Source: DYIB01 sp049320945
GTDB taxonomy: Bacteria; Pseudomonadota; Gammaproteobacteria; Burkholderiales; Rhodocyclaceae
NCBI GenBank assembly: GCA_049320945.1
Contig: JBMOQT010000364.1
Span: 1-32,233 of the forward strand
DNA: 32,233 bases
Direction: 5' to 3'
Positions 6,257-13,544 of this stretch are shown here, in pieces (within the stretch, counting starts at the first letter, position 1; each line of letters opens with the position of its first letter). Position numbers and translations under genes: made by a program. The notes under the pieces were generated by a model. That model made no database searches. It worked only from the letters and a program-made list of their open reading frames with translations, and was not told the origin of the DNA.

Positions 6257-8693
6257 CCAGCCGCAGGGGCAGCTTGCGCAGGCGCTGCCCCGTGGCCGCG
6301 AACAGGGCATTGGCCACGGCCGGGGCGACCGGCGGCACCCCCGGTTCGCCCACGCCCCCGGGCCGGGCCCGGCTCGGCATGATGTGCACCTCCACCTCGG
6401 GCATCTGCGCCAGGGTGAGCAGTGGGTAGTCCCGGAAGCTCGCCTGCTGCACGCGCCCCTCGGCGATGCGCACTTCCTCGTGCAGCGCCGCCGACAGGCC
6501 GAAGGCGATGGCGCCCTCCAGCTGGGCGCACACGGCGATGCCGCAGTCGATGGCGCACACCACCCGCTCGACCCGGAAATTCCCTCCCGCCACGCTCACC
6601 TCGGCCACCTGGGCCACCACCGAATCGAAGGAGTGACACAGGGCCACGCCGCGGCCGCGCCCGGCGCCCGGCGGCGCACCCCAGCCGGCCCGGTCGGCGG
6701 CCAGCTCGAGCACGGCCCGGTGGCGCAGCGCCTCGCCCAGCAGGGCCAGGCGGTATTCGACCGGATCCCGTCCCGCCGCCTGGGCCAGTTCGTCCACGAA
6801 GCATTCGATCGGAAAGGCGTTATTGGAGGCGCCCACAGAGCGCCAGGGGCCGGTGGGCGGCACGGAAGGCAGCTGCGCGTGCTCCACGCGCACATGGGGA
6901 ATGGCATAGGGCAGGTCGGCACCCTCCAGGGCCAGCTCGGGACCGGCGATACGCATGAACCAGGCGGCGGGCAGCCCGCGCCGGTCCAGGCAGGCCTGCA
7001 GCCGCGCCGCATGGGCCGGGCGGTAGAAGTCGTGCTGCAGGTCGTCGGCGCGGGTCCACACCACCTGCACCGGGACGCCCAGCTCCCGGGACAGCTCCAC
7101 CGCCTCGGCGACAAAATCCGTCTCCAGCCGGCGGCCGAAGCCGCCGCCGAGGAACTGGGTATGCACCCGCACCTTGGTTTCCGGCAGGCCGGCGAGCTGC
7201 GCCGCCACCGTCCGGGTGCTCGCCTGGTCCTGGGTGCCGAGCCACAGGTCGCAGCCGTCCGGGCGCACGTGGGCGACGCAGTTCATGGGCTCCAGGGTGG
7301 CGTGGGCCAGATAGGGCGTCTGGTACACCGCCTCGATGACGCGGGCGGCACGCCCCAGCACCCTCCTGGCGTCGCCGCGCCGCTCGGCGAGGGCGGCGTC
7401 CCCCTTCAGGGCGCGCAGCAGCCGCCGCTCGATCGTCGCGCCGTCCAGCCGCCCGTGCGTGCCCGGAACCCAGTCGATGTCCAGGGCGTCGCGCCCGCGC
7501 AGCGCCGACCAGAAGTCGTCGGCGACCACGGCGATGCCGCTGGCAATGGGCAGCACGTGGCGCACCCCGGGCAGCGCCAAGGCGGCCTCGGCACGAAAGC
7601 ACCCCGCCCGGCCGCCGAACACCGGGCAGCGCGCCACGGCCGCCACCCGCATGCCGGGCAGGGCCACGTCGATGCCGTAGCGCGCGCGGCCCAGCACCAT
7701 GGCGGGAATGTCCAGGCGCGGCAGCTCGCGCCCGACCAGGCGCAATTCGTCAGGCGGCTTCAGCACCGCCCGGCGCGGCGGCGGCAACTGCGCCGCCGCC
7801 TCGGCCAGCTCGCCGTAGGCGGCCGAACGGCCGCTCGGCCCATGCCATACCCGGCCGTGCTCCGTATGGCACTCCGGCGCCGCGACGCCCCAGCGGCCTG
7901 CCGCCGCCGCCACCAGGCACGCGCGGGCCTTCGCCGCCACCCCGCGCAAGCGCTGCCACTCGCCGCGGATGCTGCTGGAGCCGCCGGTGAACTGGCCGCC
8001 CCACAGGCCGTGCTCGTAGCGGGCATCGGCGGGGGCGAACACGGTGCGCACCCGCTCCGGGTCCACGTCCAGCTCTTCGGCGAACAGCACGACCAGGCCG
8101 GTGAGGGCGCCCTGCCCCATCTCCGAGTGGTTGATCATCAGGGTGACGATGTCATCACGGCTGATCCAGATCCACTCGTTGAGCGCCGTGCCGGCGTCGT
8201 CGGGCAGGGCGTCGAGCAGCTGGGGCAGATGCAGGGGGCCGGCGGCGGCGACGCCCCGGGCCGCCGCGCGCACCGCCCGGCGGATGCGCTGATAGGTGCC
8301 GCAGCGGCAGAACACTCCCGACAGGGCCGCGTCGATCTGGGCGTCGGCAGGGTCGGGATGCCGGGCGAGCAGGGCCGCGGCGGCGATGATCTGGCCGGGC
8401 TGGCAGTAGCCGCACTGGGGGGTCTGCCGGGCGATCCAGGCGCGGATCACCGGGTGATCCTCGGGCAGGCCCTCGATGGTGGTGACGCGCCGGGCGCCGA
8501 CGCCGCCCAGCGGCACCATGCAGGCATGGTTGGGCTCGTCGTCGATGAGCACCAGGCACACGCCGCACACGCCCACGCCGCAGCCGTACTTGGTGCCCTT
8601 CAACCCCAGTTCGTCGCGCAGCACCCACAGCAGGGGCTTGTCGGGGTCGGCGTCGACCTGGTGGGTGCTGCCGTTGACGGTGAGAGGGATCAT
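6243..8693 (-). CDS. Single-chain molybdenum hydroxylase: 2Fe-2S domain fused to IorB-type molybdopterin domain
   Basis: 816 residues. Residues 1-150 are an IorA/CoxS-like iron-sulfur subunit with both clusters complete: Cys38, 43, 46, 58 (plant-ferredoxin type) and Cys94, 97, 129, 131. A linker of about 25 residues leads straight into the aldehyde/xanthine-type molybdopterin domain of the isoquinoline 1-oxidoreductase beta subunit: N-H-S-E-M-G-Q-G, later F-L-G-G-G-F-G-R-R, and near the C-terminus G-V-G-E-P-G-V-P with the catalytic Glu. The two parts are normally separate genes, and the beta subunit normally carries its own Tat signal, which is absent here. The protein is therefore predicted to be cytoplasmic. 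It hydroxylates an aldehyde or N-heterocycle; the substrate is unknown. The last codons and the TAA stop lie in a repeat element. No strong ribosome binding site precedes ATG 8693. Confidence 0.88.
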   Translation of the reverse strand: MIPLTVNGSTHQVDADPDKPLLWVLRDELGLKGTKYGCGVGVCGVCLVLIDDEPNHACMVPLGGVGARRVTTIEGLPEDHPVIRAWIARQTPQCGYCQPGQIIAAAALLARHPDPADAQIDAALSGVFCRCGTYQRIRRAVRAAARGVAAAGPLHLPQLLDALPDDAGTALNEWIWISRDDIVTLMINHSEMGQGALTGLVVLFAEELDVDPERVRTVFAPADARYEHGLWGGQFTGGSSSIRGEWQRLRGVAAKARACLVAAAAGRWGVAAPECHTEHGRVWHGPSGRSAAYGELAEAAAQLPPPRRAVLKPPDELRLVGRELPRLDIPAMVLGRARYGIDVALPGMRVAAVARCPVFGGRAGCFRAEAALALPGVRHVLPIASGIAVVADDFWSALRGRDALDIDWVPGTHGRLDGATIERRLLRALKGDAALAERRGDARRVLGRAARVIEAVYQTPYLAHATLEPMNCVAHVRPDGCDLWLGTQDQASTRTVAAQLAGLPETKVRVHTQFLGGGFGRRLETDFVAEAVELSRELGVPVQVVWTRADDLQHDFYRPAHAARLQACLDRRGLPAAWFMRIAGPELALEGADLPYAIPHVRVEHAQLPSVPPTGPWRSVGASNNAFPIECFVDELAQAAGRDPVEYRLALLGEALRHRAVLELAADRAGWGAPPGAGRGRGVALCHSFDSVVAQVAEVSVAGGNFRVERVVCAIDCGIAVCAQLEGAIAFGLSAALHEEVRIAEGRVQQASFRDYPLLTLAQMPEVEVHIMPSRARPGGVGEPGVPPVAPAVANALFAATGQRLRKLPLRLENRT

Positions 8694-8721
8694 GACGGTG
8701 AGGCGAGAAAGCCTGTTCCTC

Positions 8722-8743
8722 AGTATAGGCTTTTGCCGCCTAT
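8722..8743 (-). promoter_or_regulatory. Candidate -10 box with overlapping operator-like repeat for the hydroxylase gene
   Basis: On the minus strand TATACT (8727-8722) fits a -10 box about 30 nt before the start. It overlaps one arm of the perfect inverted repeat ATAGGC-N7-GCCTAT (8725-8743), the usual geometry of a repressor site. No convincing -35 hexamer is seen. Confidence 0.4.
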
Positions 8744-8772
8744 GATGAAGACATGACCGGCGGGAATCGCGC

Positions 8773-8800
8773 TTGCACTCCCCCCTGCCGGGTCTAGAAT
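8773..8800 (+). promoter_or_regulatory. Sigma-70-type promoter for the ACT-domain gene
   Basis: TTGCAC, 16 bp, TAGAAT. It is followed by a 6-bp hairpin CGGACC-AACG-GGTCCG (8809-8824) in the short leader before the ATG at 8848. Confidence 0.55.
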
Positions 8801-8847
8801 GAAAGCCGCGGACCAACGGGTCCGGACGTTTGGGGCGGGAGACAACG

Positions 8848-9333
8848 ATGGCGATAACAGTGAAGAAGATAGTGTTGTGGCGCAAGGAGGTGGACAACAA
8901 ACCGGGGACCCTGGCCGCCGCCCTGGCACCCCTTGCCGAGGCGGGCGTGGACCTGCAGGTGGTGATGGGGACCAGTCACCCGGGCGACCAGAGCCGGGCC
9001 GAGATCGGTGTCTTTCCGGTCACGGGCAGAAAGTCCCAGGCGGCGGCCGAGACGGCCGGCTTCAAGTCCAAATCCCTTGCCGCCCTGCTGGTGGGCGGCG
9101 ACAACAAGCCGGGCCTTGCCCATGGCATGTCCCGGATGATCGCCGAGGCCGGAATCAACATCACCTTCGTGATGGCCCAGGTGATCGGACGGAAATTCTC
9201 GGCGGTGTTCGGCTTCCAGAACGACGCCGATGCCGGCAAGGCAGCCACCCTCATCAGGAAGCTCGGCGCCGCCCGGAAGCCAGCGACGAAGAAAGCGCCC
9301 CCCGCGAAAAAGGCGCCGGCGCGCAAGCGGTAG
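8848..9333 (+). CDS. Double ACT-domain protein with Lys/Ala/Pro-rich basic tail
   Basis: 161 residues. Two ACT-like modules are visible: residues 1-70 (...K-P-G-T-L-A-A-A-L-A-P-L-A-E-A-G-V-D-L...) and about 78-135 (...N-K-P-G-L-A-H-G-M-S-R-M-I-A-E-A-G-I-N-I...), both with the N-K-P-G ligand-loop signature. ACT modules bind small effectors, often amino acids, at dimer interfaces. The last ~20 residues are a histone-H1-like run of K, A, P and R, which could contact nucleic acid or acidic partners (inference). No catalytic domain is attached, so it is a stand-alone sensor of unknown target. The ATG at 8848 has GGGAG 6 nt upstream; a TTG 18 nt earlier is less likely. Confidence 0.8.
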   Translation: MAITVKKIVLWRKEVDNKPGTLAAALAPLAEAGVDLQVVMGTSHPGDQSRAEIGVFPVTGRKSQAAAETAGFKSKSLAALLVGGDNKPGLAHGMSRMIAEAGINITFVMAQVIGRKFSAVFGFQNDADAGKAATLIRKLGAARKPATKKAPPAKKAPARKR

Positions 9334-9410
9334 GGCGCGCACCACGAACACGCGGGGCGTGCGCTCCCTGCCCGCCCACACCTGGCCAGAAACTCCGGAC
9401 ACGCCGTCTG

Positions 9411-9428
9411 TGGCAAGATCGCTTGCCA
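9411..9428. promoter_or_regulatory. Operator-like perfect inverted repeat upstream of the hydroxy-acid oxidase
   Basis: TGGCAAG-ATCG-CTTGCCA, 7-bp perfect arms, 30 bp before the ATG at 9459. It resembles the arms of TGGCAA-A-TTGCCA at 2536. It may be a binding site for a GntR- or LysR-type regulator, but none is encoded nearby. Confidence 0.45.
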
Positions 9429-9458
9429 AGAGATGTCCTTTTCCTGGATGGTCTGTGG

Positions 9459-10640
9459 ATGCCTGAACCCCGAGAAAGCCTTTCCCGGTCCCCAAGCCTG
9501 GACGAAGCCGCCTGCGTCGACGACCTGGCCCGGCTGGCGCGCCGCCGCATCCCGCGCTTCGCCTTCGACTTCCTGGACGGCGGCGCCGGCGCCGAGATCG
9601 GTCTGCGCCGCAATCGGGCCGCGCTGGACGCCATCGCCCTGCTGCCCCGCTACTGCATGCCGGCCCCGGCACGCACCGAGACACGCCTGCTGGGCCGCGA
9701 CTATCCTCTGCCCTTCGGCCTCGCCCCCGTGGGCCTGGGCAACCTGGTGTGGCCGGAGGCGGACCTCACCCTGGCGGCACTGGCCGCCGAGGCCGGCATC
9801 CCGGTGGTGGCCAGCAGCGCCGCCACCACCAGCATCGAGCAGATGGCCGCCGCGGCGCCCGGTGCCTGGTTCCAGCTCTACGTGGCGCGCGACCCGGACA
9901 TCTCCCGCGACATGCTGCGCCGGGCGCGCGCGGCGGAGGTCGAAGTCCTGGTGGTGACGGTAGACATCCCGGTGCCCGGCAAGCGCAACCGGGACATCCG
10001 CAACCGGCTGTCGCTGCCGTTCCGGCCCGGCCTGGGCACCCTGTTCGACGTGCTGTCCCGCCCCGCCTGGTCGATGGCGACCCTGCGGCGCGGCTCGCCC
10101 ACCTTTGCCAACTACGCCCCCTATGCCACCGGCAATACTCGCAGCCAGTCCCTGGCCCGCTTCATGGCCGAACAGATCAAGGGCGATCTGACCTGGGACG
10201 ATGTGCGCGCGCTGCGCGATCTGTGGCCCGGCAAGATGGTGGTCAAGGGCCTGCTGGCCCCCGAGGACGCGCGCGCCGCGGTGGAGCTGGGCGCCGATGG
10301 GGTGTGGGTCTCCAACCACGGCGGCCGCCAGCTCGATTCGGCGCCGGCACCCTGCGACGTGCTGCCCGCCATCCGCGCGGCGGTCGGCCCTTCCTACCCG
10401 CTGATCATGGACGGCGGCGTGCGCAGCGGCGAAGACATCGTCAAGGCCAGGCTGCGCGGCGCCGATTTCGTGATGACCGGGCGCTGCTTCTATTACGGCG
10501 TCGCCGCCGGCGGCCGGGCGGGGGGCAGCCGGGTGATCGCGCTGCTGGCCGACGAGCTGCGCCGGGCCCTGGGCCAGATCGGCTGCCCGTCCTTCGCCGA
10601 ACTGGACGGGCGCTGGGAATGGCGGGCAGGGGAGCCATAG
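9459..10640 (+). CDS. FMN-dependent alpha-hydroxy-acid oxidase/dehydrogenase (LldD-like)
   Basis: 393 residues, TIM-barrel flavoprotein of the lactate/mandelate/glycolate oxidase family. The N-terminus carries the family pattern R-R-R-I-P-R-F-A-F-D-F-L-D-G-G. The active-site block S-N-H-G-G-R-Q-L-D, with the catalytic His and substrate-binding Arg, is intact, as are the phosphate-binding D-G-G-V-R-S-G and T-G-R segments near the C-terminus. It oxidises a 2-hydroxy acid to the 2-oxo acid and passes electrons to quinone or oxygen. A membrane-anchoring insert is not evident, so lactate dehydrogenase, mandelate dehydrogenase or glycolate oxidase all remain possible. The ATG at 9459 is the best start by homology, but its ribosome binding site is weak. 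A perfect inverted repeat at 9411 suggests control. Confidence 0.88.
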   Translation: MPEPRESLSRSPSLDEAACVDDLARLARRRIPRFAFDFLDGGAGAEIGLRRNRAALDAIALLPRYCMPAPARTETRLLGRDYPLPFGLAPVGLGNLVWPEADLTLAALAAEAGIPVVASSAATTSIEQMAAAAPGAWFQLYVARDPDISRDMLRRARAAEVEVLVVTVDIPVPGKRNRDIRNRLSLPFRPGLGTLFDVLSRPAWSMATLRRGSPTFANYAPYATGNTRSQSLARFMAEQIKGDLTWDDVRALRDLWPGKMVVKGLLAPEDARAAVELGADGVWVSNHGGRQLDSAPAPCDVLPAIRAAVGPSYPLIMDGGVRSGEDIVKARLRGADFVMTGRCFYYGVAAGGRAGGSRVIALLADELRRALGQIGCPSFAELDGRWEWRAGEP

Positions 10641-10712
10641 CCGAGGCGTGTCCGCACCGTCGGCAATTCTTACAATCGGCGCCGAGGATCCGCCACGCCA
10701 CACGCCAAGTGA

Positions 10713-10723
10713 TTGTGTCACAA
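10713..10723. promoter_or_regulatory. Inverted repeat TTGTG-T-CACAA upstream of the PEP-CTERM promoter
   Basis: A perfect 5+1+5 repeat, 13 bp upstream of the -24 element at 10737. A possible activator site, though it is close to the promoter for an enhancer-binding protein. Confidence 0.3.
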
Positions 10724-10736
10724 GGGCGTTTTGTTT

Positions 10737-10753
10737 CTGGAATGGTTCTTGCG
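10737..10753 (+). promoter_or_regulatory. Sigma-54-type (-24/-12) promoter of the PEP-CTERM gene
   Basis: CTGGAATGGTTCTTGCG has the exact GG-N10-GC spacing and a perfect TTGC in the -12 box; the -24 box deviates at two bases (TGGAATG for TGGCACG). Start of transcription expected near 10764, giving a leader of about 30 nt. In other PEP-CTERM organisms these genes are known to be controlled by sigma-54 with the PrsK/PrsR pair, which fits. Confidence 0.6.
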
Positions 10754-10794
10754 AATTCGTTGGCCACACCAACGATCGCATGAGGGAGGACAAA

Positions 10795-11433
10795 ATGCCC
10801 TGCCACCGGCTCAAGTCGCTGTCCGCTGCCTGCGGCCTCGCCGCTTCCTTGACCCTGGCACCGGCCGCCCATGCGGCCATCATTTTCCAGGACAACTTCG
10901 ATTCCGACGCCGTCAGCAGCGTCCTCAACTTCAACAGCTTCAACAACTGGGACGTGGTCGAAGGGACGGTCGATTACATCCGCAGCGGCGGCTTCGGCAT
11001 TTCCTGCGTGGGGGGTGCGGGCGGCTGCGTGGATGTGGATGGCAGCAGCAGCAATGGCGGCCGGATGGAAAGCAAGACGACTTTCCACTTCGATGCCAAT
11101 GTCGCGTACGTCTTCCACCTGGACTACTCCGGCAACCAGCGGGGCGGCGCCGCCGACAGCCTGAGCTGGGGCTTCGTCGGTGTAGGTAGCGTCACCCATT
11201 CCGGCATCAACCCGGGCGATCCTTACATCACGTCGTCTCTTGGCATCATGAGCGCGTTGCCATTCGATGCCAAATTGTTCATCGAGACGGCGAGCAACGA
11301 CAACATCGGCCCGGTGATCGACAACGTGCGGTTGGAGCGGGTCGACGATCTGGTCGTTCCCGAGCCGGCGATGCTCGCGCTCCTCGGCGCCGGTCTCGCC
11401 GGGCTTGGTCTGGCGCGCCGTCGCCCGGCTTAG
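10795..11433 (+). CDS. PEP-CTERM sorting-domain protein
   Basis: 212 residues. A Sec signal peptide covers about residues 1-27 (ending A-A-H-A-A). The middle is a beta-rich, Gly/Ser/Asp/Asn-rich extracellular domain with F-x-D-N-F-D at its start and D-N-V-R-L near its end, as in many PEP-CTERM proteins with a lectin-like fold. The C-terminus is a textbook PEP-CTERM signal: V-P-E-P, a hydrophobic helix, then A-R-R-R. Such proteins are processed and sorted by exosortase (EpsH) and often end up in the exopolysaccharide matrix; no exosortase gene is in the window. The ATG at 10795 has AGGGAGG 6 nt upstream; an in-frame ATG at 10780 would put that site inside the coding region and is less likely. 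Confidence 0.9.
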   Translation: MPCHRLKSLSAACGLAASLTLAPAAHAAIIFQDNFDSDAVSSVLNFNSFNNWDVVEGTVDYIRSGGFGISCVGGAGGCVDVDGSSSNGGRMESKTTFHFDANVAYVFHLDYSGNQRGGAADSLSWGFVGVGSVTHSGINPGDPYITSSLGIMSALPFDAKLFIETASNDNIGPVIDNVRLERVDDLVVPEPAMLALLGAGLAGLGLARRRPA

Positions 11434-11467
11434 GCATCCGCATCCCGGAAAGAGGCCGAGAGCCGCC

Positions 11468-12454
11468 CTACGGCACCAGCACGGCGGCGCCGTTCACCCT
11501 GCCGCGGCGCAGATCCTCGATCGCCTGGTTGGCCTCCAGCAGGGGATAGAGCTGCACCGCCGGCCGCAAGGGCACCTGGGCCGCCACGGCCATGAAGGCC
11601 TCGCCGTCGGCCCGGGTGAGATTGGCCACCGAGGTGATGCTGCGCTCTTCCCACAGCCAGCGATAGGGAAAGGACGGGATGTCGCTCATGTGGATGCCGC
11701 CGCACACCACCGTGCCCCCCTTGTCCAGATGGGTCAGGGCCCGCGGCACCAGCTCGCCGGCGGGCGCGAAGATCAGCGCCGCGTCCAGCTTCTCCGGCGG
11801 CTCCTCGTCGGCGCCGCCCGCCCACTCCGCCCCCAGGCTGCGGGCGAACGCCTGGGCCGCCCCATCTCCGGGCCGGGTGAAGGCGAAGATGCGCCGGCCC
11901 AGGTGGCGCGCCACCTGGGCGATCAGATGGGCCGCCGCGCCGAAGCCGTAGATGCCCAGGCGCAGCGCATCGGGCCCGGCCTTGGCGAAGGTGCGCCAGC
12001 CGATCAGGCCGGCGCACAGCAGGGGCGCGGCTTCCGCATCGCCGTAGCGCTCGGGCAGGGCAAAGCAGAAGCGCTCGTCCGCCACCGTCTGCTCGGCAAA
12101 GCCGCCGTCCCGCGTGTAACCGGTGAACACCGCCGCCTCGCACAGGTTCTCCTGGCCACGGACGCAGAAGCGGCAGTGCCCGCAGGCCCCGCCCAGCCAG
12201 GGCACGCCCACCCGGTCGCCGACGCGGAAGCGCGCCGCCCCCTGCCCCAACGCCTCCACCCGGCCGACGATCTCGTGGCCGAGGATGAGCGGCAGCTTGG
12301 GCGAGGGCAGATCGCCGTCGATCACGTGCAGATCGGTGCGGCACACGGCGCAGGCGAGCACCCGCAGGCGCACCTGGCCCGGGCCGGGGTCGGGGACGGG
12401 GAGGTCGGCCGGCTCCAGGGGGGTGCGCGGGTGGCGGAGCAGCATGGCTTTCAT
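11468..12454 (-). CDS. Zinc-dependent alcohol dehydrogenase family protein
   Basis: 328 residues, medium-chain dehydrogenase/reductase. Catalytic zinc ligands are visible: Cys38 (A-V-C-R-T-D) and G-H-E at 59-61. The structural-zinc cluster is complete (Cys91, 94, 97, 105). The Rossmann segment G-I-Y-G-F-G-A-A-A (near residue 167) has Ala in place of the third Gly of GxGxxG. It matches the family-2 subgroup of alcohol dehydrogenases related to AdhA/AdhP and uses NAD(P)H to interconvert alcohols and aldehydes in the cytoplasm. The start has AAGGAG 8 nt upstream. It stands alone, divergent from the kinase gene at 12549 and convergent with the PEP-CTERM gene. Confidence 0.9.
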   Translation of the reverse strand: MKAMLLRHPRTPLEPADLPVPDPGPGQVRLRVLACAVCRTDLHVIDGDLPSPKLPLILGHEIVGRVEALGQGAARFRVGDRVGVPWLGGACGHCRFCVRGQENLCEAAVFTGYTRDGGFAEQTVADERFCFALPERYGDAEAAPLLCAGLIGWRTFAKAGPDALRLGIYGFGAAAHLIAQVARHLGRRIFAFTRPGDGAAQAFARSLGAEWAGGADEEPPEKLDAALIFAPAGELVPRALTHLDKGGTVVCGGIHMSDIPSFPYRWLWEERSITSVANLTRADGEAFMAVAAQVPLRPAVQLYPLLEANQAIEDLRRGRVNGAAVLVP

Positions 12455-12548
12455 GGGCGCACTCCTTGATCAAACGGCATACGATACTCCACCAGGGCCG
12501 TGGTGTCGGCGGCCCGACTATACCCACCTGAACGCGGAGGACGCGCAA

Positions 12549-13544
12549 GTGGCTGAGCGCCCGCTGCACATCCCGGCGGCCTGGCACAGATCGGCCGCGC
12601 GCATCCTCGGCGCCGGCTGGCGCCGCATCCTGGTGGTGGGCGCCACGGACCGGGGCAAGAGCAGTTACTGCGGCTTCCTGGCGGGCGCCCTGCTGGGCGC
12701 GGGACGAAGCGTGTCCTTCGTGGATGCGGACATCGGCCAGAAGGATGTGGGGCCGCCGGCGAGCGTGGCGCTCGCCAATCTCCACGCGCCCGCACCGCTC
12801 GCCCGGGCGGGCCATGACGCCCTCTACTTCGTCGGCCATGTCAGTCCCATGGCCCACTTTCTTCCCCTGGTGCTGGGCACCCGGCGCATGGTGGACGCGG
12901 CCCAAGGCGAGTTCGTGGTGATCGACACCACCGGGCTGGTGCAGGGCAAGGGCCGGGTGCTGAAAGGCTTTCTGGTGGAAGCCCTGCAGCCGGACGCCGT
13001 GGTATGCCTGGAACGGGGCGAGGAGCTTGCCCCCATCCGCCACGCCGCCCGCCACCTGAACCTCCTGCGCCTGCGCCCTTCGCCCCTGGCGGCGCCCAAG
13101 TCGTCCGATGCCCGCCGGTGCGCTCGGGAAGAGGCTTTCCGCCGTCATTTCCAGGCGGCGCGTGAGGTGAACATTAGGCTGGAGCAAGTGATCATGCAGC
13201 GCACCAGCCTGTTCAACGGCCAGCCCGTCGACGACCCGCGCTTTCTCTATGCCGAGCGCCTGCCCGACGGCCTCATCGCCGTGGCCGGCGCGGCGGCGCC
13301 GGCGGCCGAGGGGCGCATCCAGGTGCTGCCGCGGGATTTCGCCGATCACCTGCTGTGCGGCGTGGCGGATGCCACCGGCAAGTGCCTGGGCCTTGCCATC
13401 GTCACGGGCATCGACTTCCCCCGCCGCAGCCTCGCCCTGTATACGCCGGCGCCCAGGCAGCGCATCCGCATCGTCCAGTTGGGCGACATGTACGTGGATC
13501 GCAGCGGGCGCGAGCTGCATCTCGGTCGGCGGGCAGTCTTCTAG
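12549..13544 (+). CDS. Clp1/Grc3 (NOL9)-like polynucleotide 5'-kinase family ATPase
   Basis: 331 residues. Walker A is G-A-T-D-R-G-K-S-S near residue 36, followed by the family hallmark V-D-A-D-I-G-Q-K-D-V-G-P-P, and then V-I-D-T-T-G-L-V-Q-G-K-G as the Walker B/lid region. This combination identifies the Clp1-like P-loop group whose characterised members phosphorylate 5'-hydroxyl ends of RNA. A C-terminal beta-rich domain (about residues 200-331) completes the typical length. Bacterial members are sporadic and their targets unknown. The GTG start at 12549 has GGAGG 8 nt upstream. The TAG stop overlaps the stop of the convergent DNA polymerase IV gene. Confidence 0.8.
   Translation: MAERPLHIPAAWHRSAARILGAGWRRILVVGATDRGKSSYCGFLAGALLGAGRSVSFVDADIGQKDVGPPASVALANLHAPAPLARAGHDALYFVGHVSPMAHFLPLVLGTRRMVDAAQGEFVVIDTTGLVQGKGRVLKGFLVEALQPDAVVCLERGEELAPIRHAARHLNLLRLRPSPLAAPKSSDARRCAREEAFRRHFQAAREVNIRLEQVIMQRTSLFNGQPVDDPRFLYAERLPDGLIAVAGAAAPAAEGRIQVLPRDFADHLLCGVADATGKCLGLAIVTGIDFPRRSLALYTPAPRQRIRIVQLGDMYVDRSGRELHLGRRAVF

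Noticed and set aside
4799..6382. A 527-codon plus-strand open frame ending in a Cys-rich L-C-V-L-C-V-K-C-G-F stretch
   Set aside because: Antisense to capA, and the Cys-rich stretch is only the translation of the CGCAAAG repeat; the same false peptide appears at the second repeat near 26450.
6384..8756. A 790-codon plus-strand open frame
   Set aside because: Antisense shadow of the molybdenum hydroxylase; no ribosome binding site, no motifs.
8761..8787. A -24/-12-like element GGGAATCGCGCTTGCA before the ACT-domain gene
   Set aside because: Spacing fits, but the -24 box is poor and a better -10/-35 promoter (TTGCAC-16-TAGAAT) overlaps it.
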